Shown here piece by piece: positions 53,165 through 62,140 of a stretch of 64,000 nucleotides of DNA. Numbering within the stretch: position 1 is the first letter of the stretch; the number at the start of each line of letters is the position of its first letter. The position numbers and the translations under genes are program-made. The DNA is from Paenisporosarcina quisquiliarum_A (GTDB lineage: Bacteria > Bacillota > Bacilli > Bacillales_A > Planococcaceae). The notes below the pieces were generated by a model that saw only the letters and a list, made by a program, of their open reading frames with translations, searched no databases and was not told where the DNA came from. The stretch lies in assembly GCF_043641925.1 (NCBI RefSeq), contig NZ_JBHZRU010000003.1, forward strand, positions 124,001 to 188,000, read 5' to 3'.

Positions 53165-53191
53165 AGAAAAAGGCTGCCCATCAGGACAACC
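53165..53191 (-). terminator. terminator of the Liv/acyl-CoA ligase operon
   Basis: On the minus strand GGTTGTCC and GGGCAGCC pair with two G-U pairs around TGAT and are followed by TTTTTCTC, about 50 bases past the ligase stop. Confidence 0.65.
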
Positions 53192-53241
53192 GACTGCAAG
53201 CTTTAATTCTTCAATTAATTCCTTTCAAATTCTTTTGAATC

Positions 53242-54723
53242 CTATATGAAATCAATCAATCTTTTTTTATCAATTTTTCCAACATGTGTTTTAGGTAGTT
53301 CGGCTACAACAACAAATCTCTTTGGTATTTTATAACCTGCTATATACTTCCGACAATGTTCAATCAGCTGTTTTTCATTATAAGAATTTGGATGTTTTAG
53401 AGCAATAAAAGCTGTAACCATTTCACCCCATTTTGTATCCTTTAATCCGATAACAGCTACTTCTTTAATCATATTACTCTCGATTAAGCAATGTTCGACT
53501 TCCAGTGGGTATACATTTTCCCCCCCTGTTAAAATCATGTCTTTTTTTCTTCCTACAATATAATAGTCGCCATCAACATCCATCTTTGCAAGATCACCCG
53601 TCTTTAACCATTCTCTGTGCATGGCTGCATTGGTTTCTTCATCATTTTGCCAATAGCCAGAAAAAACATGGTTTCCGCGAATCCAAAGTTCACCTACTTC
53701 ATTAATCGCACATGGAAGACCGGTATCTGATACGATTATGATGTCCACAAACTGCATACTCTTTCCTACAGAACCTTTTTTTATTTTAGCTAATTCTACA
53801 TCTATGAAAAAATTATTTGGTCCCGCTTCGGAAAGCCCGTAACCTTCTTTAAATGGTAACCCTCTAGAAAAAAACTTTTCATAGATCTTAACGGGACAAG
53901 GAGCACCTCCAGAGAGAAATGCACGAACATTAGGAAATTCACTAGTATTAAATGTCTTAGTTTGAATCATTTCTTGGTACATAGTAGGGACAAATAATGA
54001 AATAGTCGCTTTCCATTCTATTATTTCTCTAAGAGCTTGTTCTGCATCAAAACGTTGCCCAACAACTACTGTTCCACCTGCCATTAATATTGGAATTGAC
54101 AAGGCATTAAGGCCGCCCGTATGAAATAGAGGCATATATGTAACAGTGCAATCAGAATCAGAAAGCCCCCAACTTACTATTGTATTTAAGGCATTCCAAT
54201 TCACATTGTTATAAGAGAGTTTTACTCCCTTTGACTTACCCGTCGTTCCGCCAGTGTAAATAATCATCCATGGGGAATCAACTGAAATAGACAAGTCGTA
54301 TTGTAAAGCAGCAGATAATTTATTTTTCGTCAAAGCAGTTTGTCGATTAAGGACATTCTCCTCAACTAATAATGAGTGTGCTATATGTGTATATGTATTG
54401 TCCGTTATTAAGAGTGTTGGTTCACAATTGCTTATAATTTCTGTGAGTTCATTTGTTGTTAACCTAAAATTTAAAGGTACATATATATAACCTTTTAACC
54501 CGCATGCAAATAAAATGGCTATCAATTCTGGATGGTTAGCTGCTAGAATGGCAACTCGGTCACCCTTTTGCAGTTTTTTATTTGACAACCGAATTACCCA
54601 TTCATTAATTAGAACAGCAAATTGAGCATACGACCATTGTTGACCACTATCGATATCAACACAAGCAAGTTTTGCCGGAGCCATTTGTGCACGTTTTAGA
54701 AACCAGGTTTGATCGTTATACAT
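53242..54723 (-). CDS. acyl-CoA synthetase (AMP-forming ligase family)
   Basis: This 493-residue adenylate-forming enzyme has the P-loop-like IIYTGGTTGKSKGVKLSY (about 153-170), VTYMPLFHTGGLNALSIP, SGGAPCP, GYGLSEAGPN, TGDLAKMDVDGDYYIVGRKKDMILTGGENVYPLEVE and the catalytic lysine in KTHVGKIDKKRL. It activates a carboxylic acid to its CoA thioester. It is the last gene of a nine-gene operon with a Liv-type importer, so its substrate is probably the imported acid or a product of it; medium-chain, branched or aromatic acids are all possible. Confidence 0.86.
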   Translation of the reverse strand: MYNDQTWFLKRAQMAPAKLACVDIDSGQQWSYAQFAVLINEWVIRLSNKKLQKGDRVAILAANHPELIAILFACGLKGYIYVPLNFRLTTNELTEIISNCEPTLLITDNTYTHIAHSLLVEENVLNRQTALTKNKLSAALQYDLSISVDSPWMIIYTGGTTGKSKGVKLSYNNVNWNALNTIVSWGLSDSDCTVTYMPLFHTGGLNALSIPILMAGGTVVVGQRFDAEQALREIIEWKATISLFVPTMYQEMIQTKTFNTSEFPNVRAFLSGGAPCPVKIYEKFFSRGLPFKEGYGLSEAGPNNFFIDVELAKIKKGSVGKSMQFVDIIIVSDTGLPCAINEVGELWIRGNHVFSGYWQNDEETNAAMHREWLKTGDLAKMDVDGDYYIVGRKKDMILTGGENVYPLEVEHCLIESNMIKEVAVIGLKDTKWGEMVTAFIALKHPNSYNEKQLIEHCRKYIAGYKIPKRFVVVAELPKTHVGKIDKKRLIDFI

Positions 54724-54739
54724 TCGTACGCTTCCTTTC

Positions 54740-55480
54740 TTACATCATGATTCCCCCGTCAACATGAAGAACATGGCCATTTACGTAATCAGATTCAGAT
54801 GATGCTAAAAATAAATAAGCATTAGCAATGTCTTTTGGAACACCTAGTCGTTGTAAGGCAACAATGGACTTCATTTGTTCAATAATATTCTCAGGCATTT
54901 TCTCCACCATTGCTGTCCTTGTAAAGCCAGGTGCCACCGCATTTACATTTATCCCTTTACGGCCTAATTCTTTCGCCCATGATTTAGTCATTCCGATAAC
55001 TGCAGCTTTAGAAGCTGCATAATTTGTTTGCCCCACATTCCCATAAACACCACTAACTGAAGAAGTATTGATAATCTTCCCTTTTCCTTTTGAAATCAAA
55101 TGCGGAAGAGCGCTTTGCGTACAGTTAAAGACACCCGTCATGTTGACATCTAATACTTGTTGGAAGTTTGAAGGTTCCATTTTAGCTAACATTGCATCTC
55201 GTGTAATGCCAGCATTATTAATTAAAATGTCAATTCCACCATAGGTTTCCACCGTACGATCAATCAATTGCTGGACACTCTCTCGATTTGCAACATTCAC
55301 TTGAATAAATGTTACGTCGTAGCCTGAATCTCTAAGTTTGCTAGCCGCATCTATTCCCGTAGCTTCATCATAATCAGCTAGAACGACTTTAGCTCCTTCT
55401 TCTGCAAAACGTTCAACAGCCGCATAACCTATTCCATTAGCGCCCCCTGTAATGATGGCAACTTGATTGTGTAAACGCAT
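54740..55480 (-). CDS. FabG-like short-chain dehydrogenase, copy 2
   Basis: This 246-residue classical SDR has TGGANGIGYAAVERF, DILINNAGITRDAML, NTSSVSGVYG and NYAASKAAVIGMTKSWAKELGRKGINVNAVAPGF, and ends in HVLHVDGGIMM. By eye it is about 70% identical to copy 1 at 51294, with an identical active-site segment. In this operon it should act on the 3-oxo/3-hydroxyacyl intermediate produced or used by the neighbouring KAS III-like enzyme and ligase. AGGAG precedes the ATG, and 16 bases separate it from the ligase gene. Confidence 0.86.
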   Translation of the reverse strand: MRLHNQVAIITGGANGIGYAAVERFAEEGAKVVLADYDEATGIDAASKLRDSGYDVTFIQVNVANRESVQQLIDRTVETYGGIDILINNAGITRDAMLAKMEPSNFQQVLDVNMTGVFNCTQSALPHLISKGKGKIINTSSVSGVYGNVGQTNYAASKAAVIGMTKSWAKELGRKGINVNAVAPGFTRTAMVEKMPENIIEQMKSIVALQRLGVPKDIANAYLFLASSESDYVNGHVLHVDGGIMM

Positions 55481-55491
55481 GGTTTTGTCTC

Positions 55492-56370
55492 CTATCCTAA
55501 AAATTCTTCTATATGTTTTATTAATTGTGGAAGATCATCTATTAACGGTGAATGACCACTATTTAATAAAGGTAAATACGTCGCATTGTCTCCAAGATCT
55601 TCTACTATTTCTTGTGTCATTTGTTCAGAAACGACATAATCCCGGTCACCTCGTAATATGAGTACTGGGATTGAAATGTCTTTAGCTTGGTTCGTTCCTT
55701 TAGTGACGCCATTATGCGTTCCACTTATATTGAAACTATTTAAAGAGTAGTAAACGTCCGCTAAATTTCGTTGTGTCAACATATCTGTAACATACTTTTC
55801 GTATTGATCTTCTTCTGGTTGATTATGCGTATAAATTAACGCGTTCCATACTGCTTTTAAGCCTTCACGGTTTTTCGAATCATATAAACTTTGGATAGCT
55901 TTCGTTTTGCCCGAATCTTCTTCTACTTGTTCAATGGTTTGTAGTCGAGTTTGTAAATCTGGTGTCCCATCTGCATTTGTTCCATAGAAAGGGTAACCTC
56001 TTGTAGAAGCTGACGCTAGAAGTACCATCTTTTCACAGCGATTAGGGTGATCAGTAACAAATTGCATGCAAACTGCCCCACCAGTAGACCACCCCACTAA
56101 ATGGAATGTCTCTAAGCCTAGTGCATCAACAAATCCTCTTAAGTCATTAGAGAAATCAGAAATTCCTTGTACTCGATTATGATAACTCGATTCTCCATAT
56201 CCTCTTAAATCAAGTGCATATATTTTGTATTTTGAATCTAATTGTTCGATTAAAACGTCCCAGTGTTTAGAGGATGTCATATTCCCATGGACAAGCACTA
56301 TAACTTGGTCCCCACCGTAACGTTCGCGATATGATATTGTTTCACCGTTATCAAGTAATATTTTTTGCAT
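55492..56370 (-). CDS. alpha/beta-fold hydrolase
   Basis: This 292-residue alpha/beta hydrolase has the oxyanion-hole HGN (VIVLVHGNMTSSKHWD), DLRGYGESS, the nucleophile elbow GWSTGG with Ser95, an acid in LRGDRDYVVSE and the catalytic His in LNSGHSPLID. It is related to esterases and C-C bond hydrolases of the MhpC/PcaD group. In the operon it could hydrolyse an ester, lactone or thioester of the imported compound. The substrate is not identifiable from the sequence. AGGAGG lies before the ATG. Confidence 0.84.
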   Translation of the reverse strand: MQKILLDNGETISYRERYGGDQVIVLVHGNMTSSKHWDVLIEQLDSKYKIYALDLRGYGESSYHNRVQGISDFSNDLRGFVDALGLETFHLVGWSTGGAVCMQFVTDHPNRCEKMVLLASASTRGYPFYGTNADGTPDLQTRLQTIEQVEEDSGKTKAIQSLYDSKNREGLKAVWNALIYTHNQPEEDQYEKYVTDMLTQRNLADVYYSLNSFNISGTHNGVTKGTNQAKDISIPVLILRGDRDYVVSEQMTQEIVEDLGDNATYLPLLNSGHSPLIDDLPQLIKHIEEFLG

Positions 56371-56385
56371 ACTATTGTTAGCCTC

Positions 56386-57399
56386 CTATTCAGAACCCCA
56401 TTTTATAGTCGTAGCACCCCATGCATATCCAATACCAGCACTTACTAAGACAACAATGTCCCCTTTTTTTAATTTGCCTTGTTGCTCTGCAAGTTGCAAA
56501 GAAATGATTTGATCCATTTGACCGATATGTCCATATTCGTGTAAATAAATAGACTGATCTTCAGATAATCCGAGTTCATTTAATACATAATTATGTGCTG
56601 ATTTTTTCATATGGAGAATCGCCAAGAACGAAATATCATGTTCTGTAAATCCGCTTTTCGACAAAGAATGTCGAATGACTTTTAAAAAGTTTTGCATCGA
56701 TTTTTGTTCCAGTCTTTTTTTCATTCCCTCAGGATCTAACACGTCTAGTTTATATGCTCCAGACATTAATAATTCTTGTGTTAATGGAGTTTTAGTTCCT
56801 CCTACTGGGACCACTACATCTTCAGAAAATGAGCCGTCTGTCATAAGGTCCGATTCTAAAAGAGCGTTGACATCATGGTTCTTTTTCAAAATCATAGCAG
56901 CTCCACCCGCTCCTAGGTTAAACATGAAACGAGTACTTTCATTTGTATAATCAATAAAATCACTGTTTCGATACCCACCTGCTAAAAGTACAGTTTCAAT
57001 CGAGTCGTCCGATAGCATTAAGCTTTTAGCGAGTTTTAAAGCTAAAATTGTCGTGCCACAACGAAGGGCTATATCAAATCCCCAAGCATGATAAGCACCA
57101 ATCTCTTCTTGTGTTTTAATGGCAGCGGTCCATAATGGATATTCTTTATGTTCTTCCCCGATATAAATCACACAATCAATTGATTTGGGATCAACCTGAC
57201 CTCGTTTCAATGCATCTTGAGCTGCCCATATACCCATTTGGACAGTGTGATCATTTGGGCCTGGGATTGGTTTTTTCGTAATGCCCATTTTATCTTTTAC
57301 AACATGTAAGGGAACGTTAGATGCAGCAGCAATTTCTTCTGCTGACATTGAGTGGGAGGGTATGTACACACCGGTACTGACAATTCCAATAGGCATCAT
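56386..57399 (-). CDS. 3-oxoacyl-ACP synthase III-like (KAS III/thiolase-fold) enzyme with altered catalytic triad
   Basis: This 337-residue thiolase-fold protein begins IGIVSTGVYIPSHSMSAEEIA like KAS III. The nucleophile Cys114 is present (FDIALRCGTT) and His263 (LAILHMKKSAHN) fits the second triad position. The third residue, normally Asn in GNTS, is His291 in EYGHIGQMDQ. This pattern departs from FabH and resembles acyltransferase or condensing variants outside fatty acid synthesis. The context with importer, ligase, SDR and hydrolase suggests catabolic use, perhaps thiolytic or retro-Claisen cleavage; this is inference. The first ATG overlaps the livM stop (ATGA); a second ATG three bases on has better spacing to GGCGGGG. 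Confidence 0.78.
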   Translation of the reverse strand: MMPIGIVSTGVYIPSHSMSAEEIAAASNVPLHVVKDKMGITKKPIPGPNDHTVQMGIWAAQDALKRGQVDPKSIDCVIYIGEEHKEYPLWTAAIKTQEEIGAYHAWGFDIALRCGTTILALKLAKSLMLSDDSIETVLLAGGYRNSDFIDYTNESTRFMFNLGAGGAAMILKKNHDVNALLESDLMTDGSFSEDVVVPVGGTKTPLTQELLMSGAYKLDVLDPEGMKKRLEQKSMQNFLKVIRHSLSKSGFTEHDISFLAILHMKKSAHNYVLNELGLSEDQSIYLHEYGHIGQMDQIISLQLAEQQGKLKKGDIVVLVSAGIGYAWGATTIKWGSE

Positions 57400-58394
57400 A
57401 ACCCCGCCGATCTTGATTTATTTTCTTTACCGTTTGTTTTTTCCTTTTTGCTAAACCAATTTCTAAAAGTCCCAACAATACCAGAAGGGAAGAAAATAAC
57501 GGCCAAAATGTAGATGATACCGAAGAAGATAATCCACCGTTCAAAAATCGGGTAATCCTTCGCAAGTCCTGATAAGTAATGCTGAGACAACTCAATTACG
57601 CCAGCACCTATTATAGGACCAATCAACGTACCCACGCCTCCAATAATGGTCATAAGTAAGGCGTCCAGTGTGATGTCCATCGTCAAGACACTGGTATTAA
57701 CAAACCGTAAGCTTATGGCATAAAATGCTCCTGCTAAACTAGCAACAACTCCTGCTACAACAGATGCAATTACTTTGTAATGAAGCGTATTGTACCCTAA
57801 TGATTTGGTTCGTTGTTCATTTTCTCTTACTGCTACTAACACGTGACCAAGTGGTGATTGTACAAATCGTCTAAGTAGAATGTAAACCACAATCAAACAG
57901 ACAAGTACGACCAAATAAAACATGATTCGATCTTTAAAAAACTCTGGAGCACGGAACGTAAACCCATCATTACCTGATGTCAAACTACGCCACTTTTCAG
58001 CAAGTACTAAAAATAGCCCAGAAAGAGCTAGAGTTAGCATGGCGAAGAAGTGACTCTTCAAGCGTAAAGTCATAAGCCCAACAAGGAAGCTAATGATTCC
58101 TGCAATGATCATCCCTGTGGCTATAGATAAAATAAACACACTAATTGTAGGCTCTATACGATCTAACATAACTGCTGTCGTATATGCGCCAATACCGAAA
58201 AACATTGCGTGACCGAAAGATACAATACCTGTATATCCTAGTAAAATATCATAACTCATTGCTAATATTGAAAAAATAAAAATTTGTGTTAAAAGAATTG
58301 TCCAACTCCTTGAGTCTATAACAAAAGGGAAGATGAACAACACAATGACAATGATTGAGAGAAAGATATTGTTCCATTGATATTTAGTAGTCAT
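57396..58394 (-). CDS. livM: branched-chain-type ABC transporter permease LivM
   Basis: This 332-residue permease of the LivM type has about eight to nine helices. It contains LLGYTGIVSFGHAMFFGIGAYTTAVM (about 49-75), the EAA-like coupling loop GHVLVAVRENEQRTKSLGYN and GGVGTLIGPIIGAGVIE near the end, all standard LivM. It forms the membrane channel with LivH, encoded four bases upstream. The substrate may be a branched-chain amino acid or an organic acid; catabolic gene neighbours favour the latter. Confidence 0.88.
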   Translation of the reverse strand: MTTKYQWNNIFLSIIVIVLFIFPFVIDSRSWTILLTQIFIFSILAMSYDILLGYTGIVSFGHAMFFGIGAYTTAVMLDRIEPTISVFILSIATGMIIAGIISFLVGLMTLRLKSHFFAMLTLALSGLFLVLAEKWRSLTSGNDGFTFRAPEFFKDRIMFYLVVLVCLIVVYILLRRFVQSPLGHVLVAVRENEQRTKSLGYNTLHYKVIASVVAGVVASLAGAFYAISLRFVNTSVLTMDITLDALLMTIIGGVGTLIGPIIGAGVIELSQHYLSGLAKDYPIFERWIIFFGIIYILAVIFFPSGIVGTFRNWFSKKEKTNGKENKSRSAGL

Positions 58395-58398
58395 GTCT

Positions 58399-59259
58399 TC
58401 ACCCCTTTGCTCTAAATAAACCTTGCGGACGGAAAACTAGTACAATAGCCATGATCATCATATTTACTGCTAAAGATAAGGATGGTACATAGTAAGCCAT
58501 ATAACTACCTGTAACCCCTACAATAATAGCGGCTAACAAGGATCCTGGAAAACTGCCCATTCCTCCAATTACTACAACAATGAAACCTAGAATCGCAAAC
58601 TCCATTCCCATCTCTGCGTAAATGACTCCTGAATAAGGTGCCATTAAGGCGCCACCGAGTGCCGCCAAAGCCGCACCTGCGATAAACACATATAGGAAAA
58701 CGTTTTTAATATTAATCCCAAGTGCTTGAACCATCTCTTTATTCATAACTCCTGCACGTACAATTAAACCGATTTTAGTTTTCTTAAGGATATACTGAAA
58801 AATTCCAAATACAAGAAAGCCCATAATGATAATAAATACACGGTATTTAATGATAATGACGTCCCCGACTTCCCAACTACCAGATAAAAATTCAGGTGTT
58901 CTAGCAGCAATCTGATTGGGACCAAATACCACTTTCAACATTTCAGTTAGGACAAGCATAAATCCAAGGGTAATTAAGATCTGTTGGACATGATTACCAT
59001 ATACGGGTGTGATAATTAATTTCTCCGTAATAAACCCTAAGATTATCCCTGTTAATATAGCTCCTAAAATAGCGAGTACAAAGCTATCCGTTAGTGCATA
59101 GAACCAAACAGAAGCGTAGGCACCCCATGCAAATAATCCACCATGCGCGAAATTAAGAACGTCCATCAAACCAAAAATTAACGTTAAACCGGCTGCTAAA
59201 AGGAAGATTAACATGCCAGTTGCTAGCCCATTTATCGTTAAATTCATGAGTAGTTCCAT
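58399..59259 (-). CDS. livH: branched-chain-type ABC transporter permease LivH
   Basis: This 286-residue permease has LNFAHGGLFAWGAYASV near the start, the loop GLIVRAGVMNKEMVQALGINIKNV (coupling to the ATPase) and VIGGMGSFPGSLLAAIIVGV near the C terminus. About eight hydrophobic helices are visible. It pairs with LivM. AAGGGGGG precedes the ATG, 12 bases after the ATPase gene. Confidence 0.88.
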   Translation of the reverse strand: MELLMNLTINGLATGMLIFLLAAGLTLIFGLMDVLNFAHGGLFAWGAYASVWFYALTDSFVLAILGAILTGIILGFITEKLIITPVYGNHVQQILITLGFMLVLTEMLKVVFGPNQIAARTPEFLSGSWEVGDVIIIKYRVFIIIMGFLVFGIFQYILKKTKIGLIVRAGVMNKEMVQALGINIKNVFLYVFIAGAALAALGGALMAPYSGVIYAEMGMEFAILGFIVVVIGGMGSFPGSLLAAIIVGVTGSYMAYYVPSLSLAVNMMIMAIVLVFRPQGLFRAKG

Positions 59260-59271
59260 GACTGTCCCCCC

Positions 59272-59979
59272 TTATCCTATTCCTAAATATTTTCGTTTCA
59301 ATTGTTCATCGTGAATTAATTCTTGCATCCGTCCTGCTTGAACTGTCTCACCATCATCTATAAGCGTGTATGTATCTCCAATTCGACTTGCCATCATAAA
59401 ATTCTGTTCAACCAATACGATTGTCGTATGTTTTTTCATATCTACAATGGCTTCCATTACTTTTTCAATGACAATAGGTGCAAGCCCTTTTGAAGGTTCA
59501 TCAATTAATAACAGCTGACTATTTCCGACGAATGCTCTAGCCATCGCTAGCATTTGTTTTTGTCCCCCTGAAAGATGACCACCATCTTTTTTCCAAAACT
59601 TTTTGAGATCAGGAAACAAATTAAGCACGTAATCTTGCTTGGCTAACGTTTCTTCATCGTCTTTTCGCATCGCCACTTTCATGTTTTCTTCTACGGTTAA
59701 TGAACCAAAAATCCCTTGGTCCTCAGGAACATAGCCAATCCCTTTGTTGGCAATTCCATAAGTGGGTTTTTTCGTAATGTCTTCTCCTTTAAACAGAACA
59801 CTACCTTTTGAAGCTGGAGTTAATCCTAAAATCGTTTTAAGTGTGGTCGTTTTTCCAGCACCATTCCGCCCAAGAAGCACACTAACTTCTCCCTCTTTTG
59901 CTTCGAATGTTATACCCTGTAAAATATGATATTGATTGATAAACGTATGAACCCCTTCAACTTTTAACAGCGTGGTCAT
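59272..59979 (-). CDS. livF: branched-chain-type ABC transporter ATPase LivF
   Basis: This 235-residue ATPase has Walker A GRNGAGKTT (37-45), YVPEDQGIFGSLTVEENM, signature LSGGQKQ, Walker B LLLIDEPSKGLAP and the H-loop replaced by the VEQNF typical of LivF. It overlaps the LivG gene by 23 bases. It hydrolyses ATP for uptake together with LivG. Confidence 0.9.
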   Translation of the reverse strand: MTTLLKVEGVHTFINQYHILQGITFEAKEGEVSVLLGRNGAGKTTTLKTILGLTPASKGSVLFKGEDITKKPTYGIANKGIGYVPEDQGIFGSLTVEENMKVAMRKDDEETLAKQDYVLNLFPDLKKFWKKDGGHLSGGQKQMLAMARAFVGNSQLLLIDEPSKGLAPIVIEKVMEAIVDMKKHTTIVLVEQNFMMASRIGDTYTLIDDGETVQAGRMQELIHDEQLKRKYLGIG

Positions 59980-60730
59980 TATATGAACCTCCTAAATAAG
60001 CATTTTGAACGGTTTCGTTTTGCATGATTTCTTCTGGGGTTCCATCTGCCAATAGCTCTCCGTTGAACATAACTATAATAGAGTCCGACAAATCTAATAT
60101 CATATCCATCTTGTGTTCGATTAGTAGAATCGTTTTATTACCTTCTTCTTTAATTCTTTTGATTACGGCTAATATAGCTGGCACTTCTTCTAGTGACATA
60201 CCAGCAGTAGGCTCATCTAATAACAGGACATCAGTATCTAAAGCTAATAACATCGCAATTTCTAATTTCCGTTTTTCACCGTGTGACAACTGACTAGCAG
60301 CAATATGTTTTTTGGAAACTAATAATACCAGTTCAAGCAGTTCCTCAGTTTTATGAATGAGGTTAGGATACTTTAGTACATGATGAATCATTTGATAACG
60401 AATTTTCTCTTTAGATTGGACAGCTAAACGAACGTTTTCTAATACGGTTAGATTTGGAAATACGTTAGTAATTTGAAATGAGCGGCCCAATCCTCTTCTT
60501 GTTCTTTCAACAGGTGATAAGCGGGACATATCTTCATTTTTAAAATAAACTTTTCCTTCAGAAGGTTTTAATTCTCCACTAATTAAATTAAAAAATGTTG
60601 TCTTTCCTGCTCCATTTGGACCTATAATCGATTTGAAATGGTTTTTTGGCATTTCAAAATTCATTTGATTAACTGCTGTATGGCCACCAAATTTGATGGA
60701 TAAGTTTTCAGTTCTTAAAATTGGAGTCAT
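59957..60730 (-). CDS. livG: branched-chain-type ABC transporter ATPase LivG
   Basis: This ~257-residue ATPase has Walker A GPNGAGKTTFFN, the LivG-specific RTRRGLGRSFQITNVFPNLTVLENV, signature LSHGEKRKLEIAM, Walker B VLLLDEPTAGMS and LLIEHKMD. ATG at 60730, eight bases after AAAGGG, is used; an in-frame GTG at 60739 overlaps that site. The gene follows livK after 96 bases that hold a hairpin, probably lowering expression relative to the binding protein. Confidence 0.9.
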   Translation of the reverse strand: MTPILRTENLSIKFGGHTAVNQMNFEMPKNHFKSIIGPNGAGKTTFFNLISGELKPSEGKVYFKNEDMSRLSPVERTRRGLGRSFQITNVFPNLTVLENVRLAVQSKEKIRYQMIHHVLKYPNLIHKTEELLELVLLVSKKHIAASQLSHGEKRKLEIAMLLALDTDVLLLDEPTAGMSLEEVPAILAVIKRIKEEGNKTILLIEHKMDMILDLSDSIIVMFNGELLADGTPEEIMQNETVQNAYLGGSYNDHAVKS

Positions 60731-60789
60731 CGATTTCACCCTTTCTTCTGTCTCTCTCCATATTCAAGAAACGTTCTTAAACATGGAGA

Positions 60790-60818
60790 GAGACAGACCT
60801 GTTTTCACAGGCCGTCTC
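60790..60818 (-). other. intercistronic hairpin between livK and livG
   Basis: GAGAC/GTCTC and ACAGG/CCTGT arms form a two-part stem with a GAAA-type loop on the minus strand. No T run follows. It probably acts as an mRNA-stabilising or partial attenuating structure, as often seen after binding-protein genes. Confidence 0.5.
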
Positions 60819-60826
60819 ACTCTATA

Positions 60827-62050
60827 TTAGTTTTGAATTGGTGGTTCTGTTTCTGAAGGTGATAATTCTCGAATTAGCACGGGAACAGGATAATCAAAAC
60901 CAGCTAGTTTTTCTAATTTAACAGAGTACATAGTTTGTAAAGCTTGGTGATCTTCGGCACGGAATGTCATTTTTCCTTTTGGTGTTTCAAATGACATACC
61001 TTCCATAACACCGATTAATTCATTGCCATCTGCATTTCCTTCTGATTTTTTCAATGCTTCTATGATTGAAATGGCAGCTGTCATACCTCCTGGAGTGAAT
61101 AAATCGGGCACTGCCCCATCATATTTTTCTTTATGCTTCTCTACTAACCAATCATTCACATCATTATCTGGTAATGTGTGATAGTAAACTGAGAAGCCTT
61201 CCATTCCTACTAAGGCCTCCATAGTAGTCAAAGCTGGAATATCAGGAGCACCAGTTGAGATTTTGATGCCTTTATCTTGAAGTTTCAAATCTGCAATTTG
61301 ATTCCAAGGTGAGTTTGCACCCGCCCATACAACGAACAAGTAATCTGGTTTCGCTTCGATAACTTTTTGTAAGTTTGAAGTGAAGTCTGTTGCTGCTGGA
61401 TCTGCATATTCTTCTAAAACGATTTCAGCACCTAATTCTTCTGCCGCCTTCTTAAATGCAGCAATTCCGTCCCTTCCAAATGAATAGTCTGGAGCAAACG
61501 TGGCAATTTTAACGCCAGGCTTAGCAATTGCTGCTGCACCTGCTACAGCATCCTGAGACGAGTTACGTGAAGTACGGAAAATGTATTTGTTAAACTCAGC
61601 ACCTGTAATACTGTCTGCAACTGCAGGTTCAACAACCATAATTTTTTCATATTCTTCTGCTAATGGTAGGACAGCGAGTGTATCACCTGAACTAGAAGAA
61701 CCTACTAGGAAATCCACTTCATCTTCTTCGAGTAATTTTGTTGCTTTTTGTACAGCAACTTCTGGTTTTGTTTCTGTATCTTCATAAATGATTTCTATCT
61801 TTTTGCCAGCTACTTCCATCGTGCCTTCAGTAGCGTATTCAATGCCTAATTCAAATCCTTGCTGTGTTTGTTTTCCGTAAGATTCAAGTGCCCCAGTTAA
61901 CGATGCTAAGACCCCAATTTTAATTGTTCCGCCTTCTTCTGTCTTATTATCTCCACTTACTGGAACTTTAGTTGTATCCGTGTTACTACAAGCGCTACTA
62001 AAAACCATGACAAAAATTAATGCTAAAAATAACCATGACTTTCTTTTCAT
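60827..62050 (-). CDS. livK: branched-chain-type ABC transporter substrate-binding lipoprotein LivK-like
   Basis: This 407-residue extracellular lipoprotein has a signal peptide with lipobox FSSAC (Cys21) and a Thr/Gly-rich linker, then a type I periplasmic-binding fold (IKIGVLASLTGALESYGKQTQQGFELGIEYA, VDFLVGSSSSGDTLAVLPLAEEY, IFRTSRNSSQDAVAGAAAIAKPGVKIATFAPDYSFGRDGIAAFKKAAEELGAEIV). This group binds amino acids, amides, aromatic or short organic acids. It is the first gene of the catabolic operon. The ATG follows GGGGAAGGGG, and a cre-like site lies 28 bases upstream. Confidence 0.86.
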   Translation of the reverse strand: MKRKSWLFLALIFVMVFSSACSNTDTTKVPVSGDNKTEEGGTIKIGVLASLTGALESYGKQTQQGFELGIEYATEGTMEVAGKKIEIIYEDTETKPEVAVQKATKLLEEDEVDFLVGSSSSGDTLAVLPLAEEYEKIMVVEPAVADSITGAEFNKYIFRTSRNSSQDAVAGAAAIAKPGVKIATFAPDYSFGRDGIAAFKKAAEELGAEIVLEEYADPAATDFTSNLQKVIEAKPDYLFVVWAGANSPWNQIADLKLQDKGIKISTGAPDIPALTTMEALVGMEGFSVYYHTLPDNDVNDWLVEKHKEKYDGAVPDLFTPGGMTAAISIIEALKKSEGNADGNELIGVMEGMSFETPKGKMTFRAEDHQALQTMYSVKLEKLAGFDYPVPVLIRELSPSETEPPIQN

Positions 62051-62077
62051 GAAAATCCCCTTCCCCTATTTCGCTTT

Positions 62078-62091
62078 TGTAAGCGTTTTCT
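62078..62091 (-). promoter_or_regulatory. cre-like site upstream of livK
   Basis: TGTAAGCGTTTTCT (plus strand) differs from the cre consensus at one position and is almost the same as the site at 4693. It stands 28 bases before the livK start, where CcpA would block initiation of the whole operon. Confidence 0.6.
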
Positions 62092-62140
62092 TGCTAGTGT
62101 TTATTTTATAGAATAGTAGTTACAAAAGAGTTACACGACG

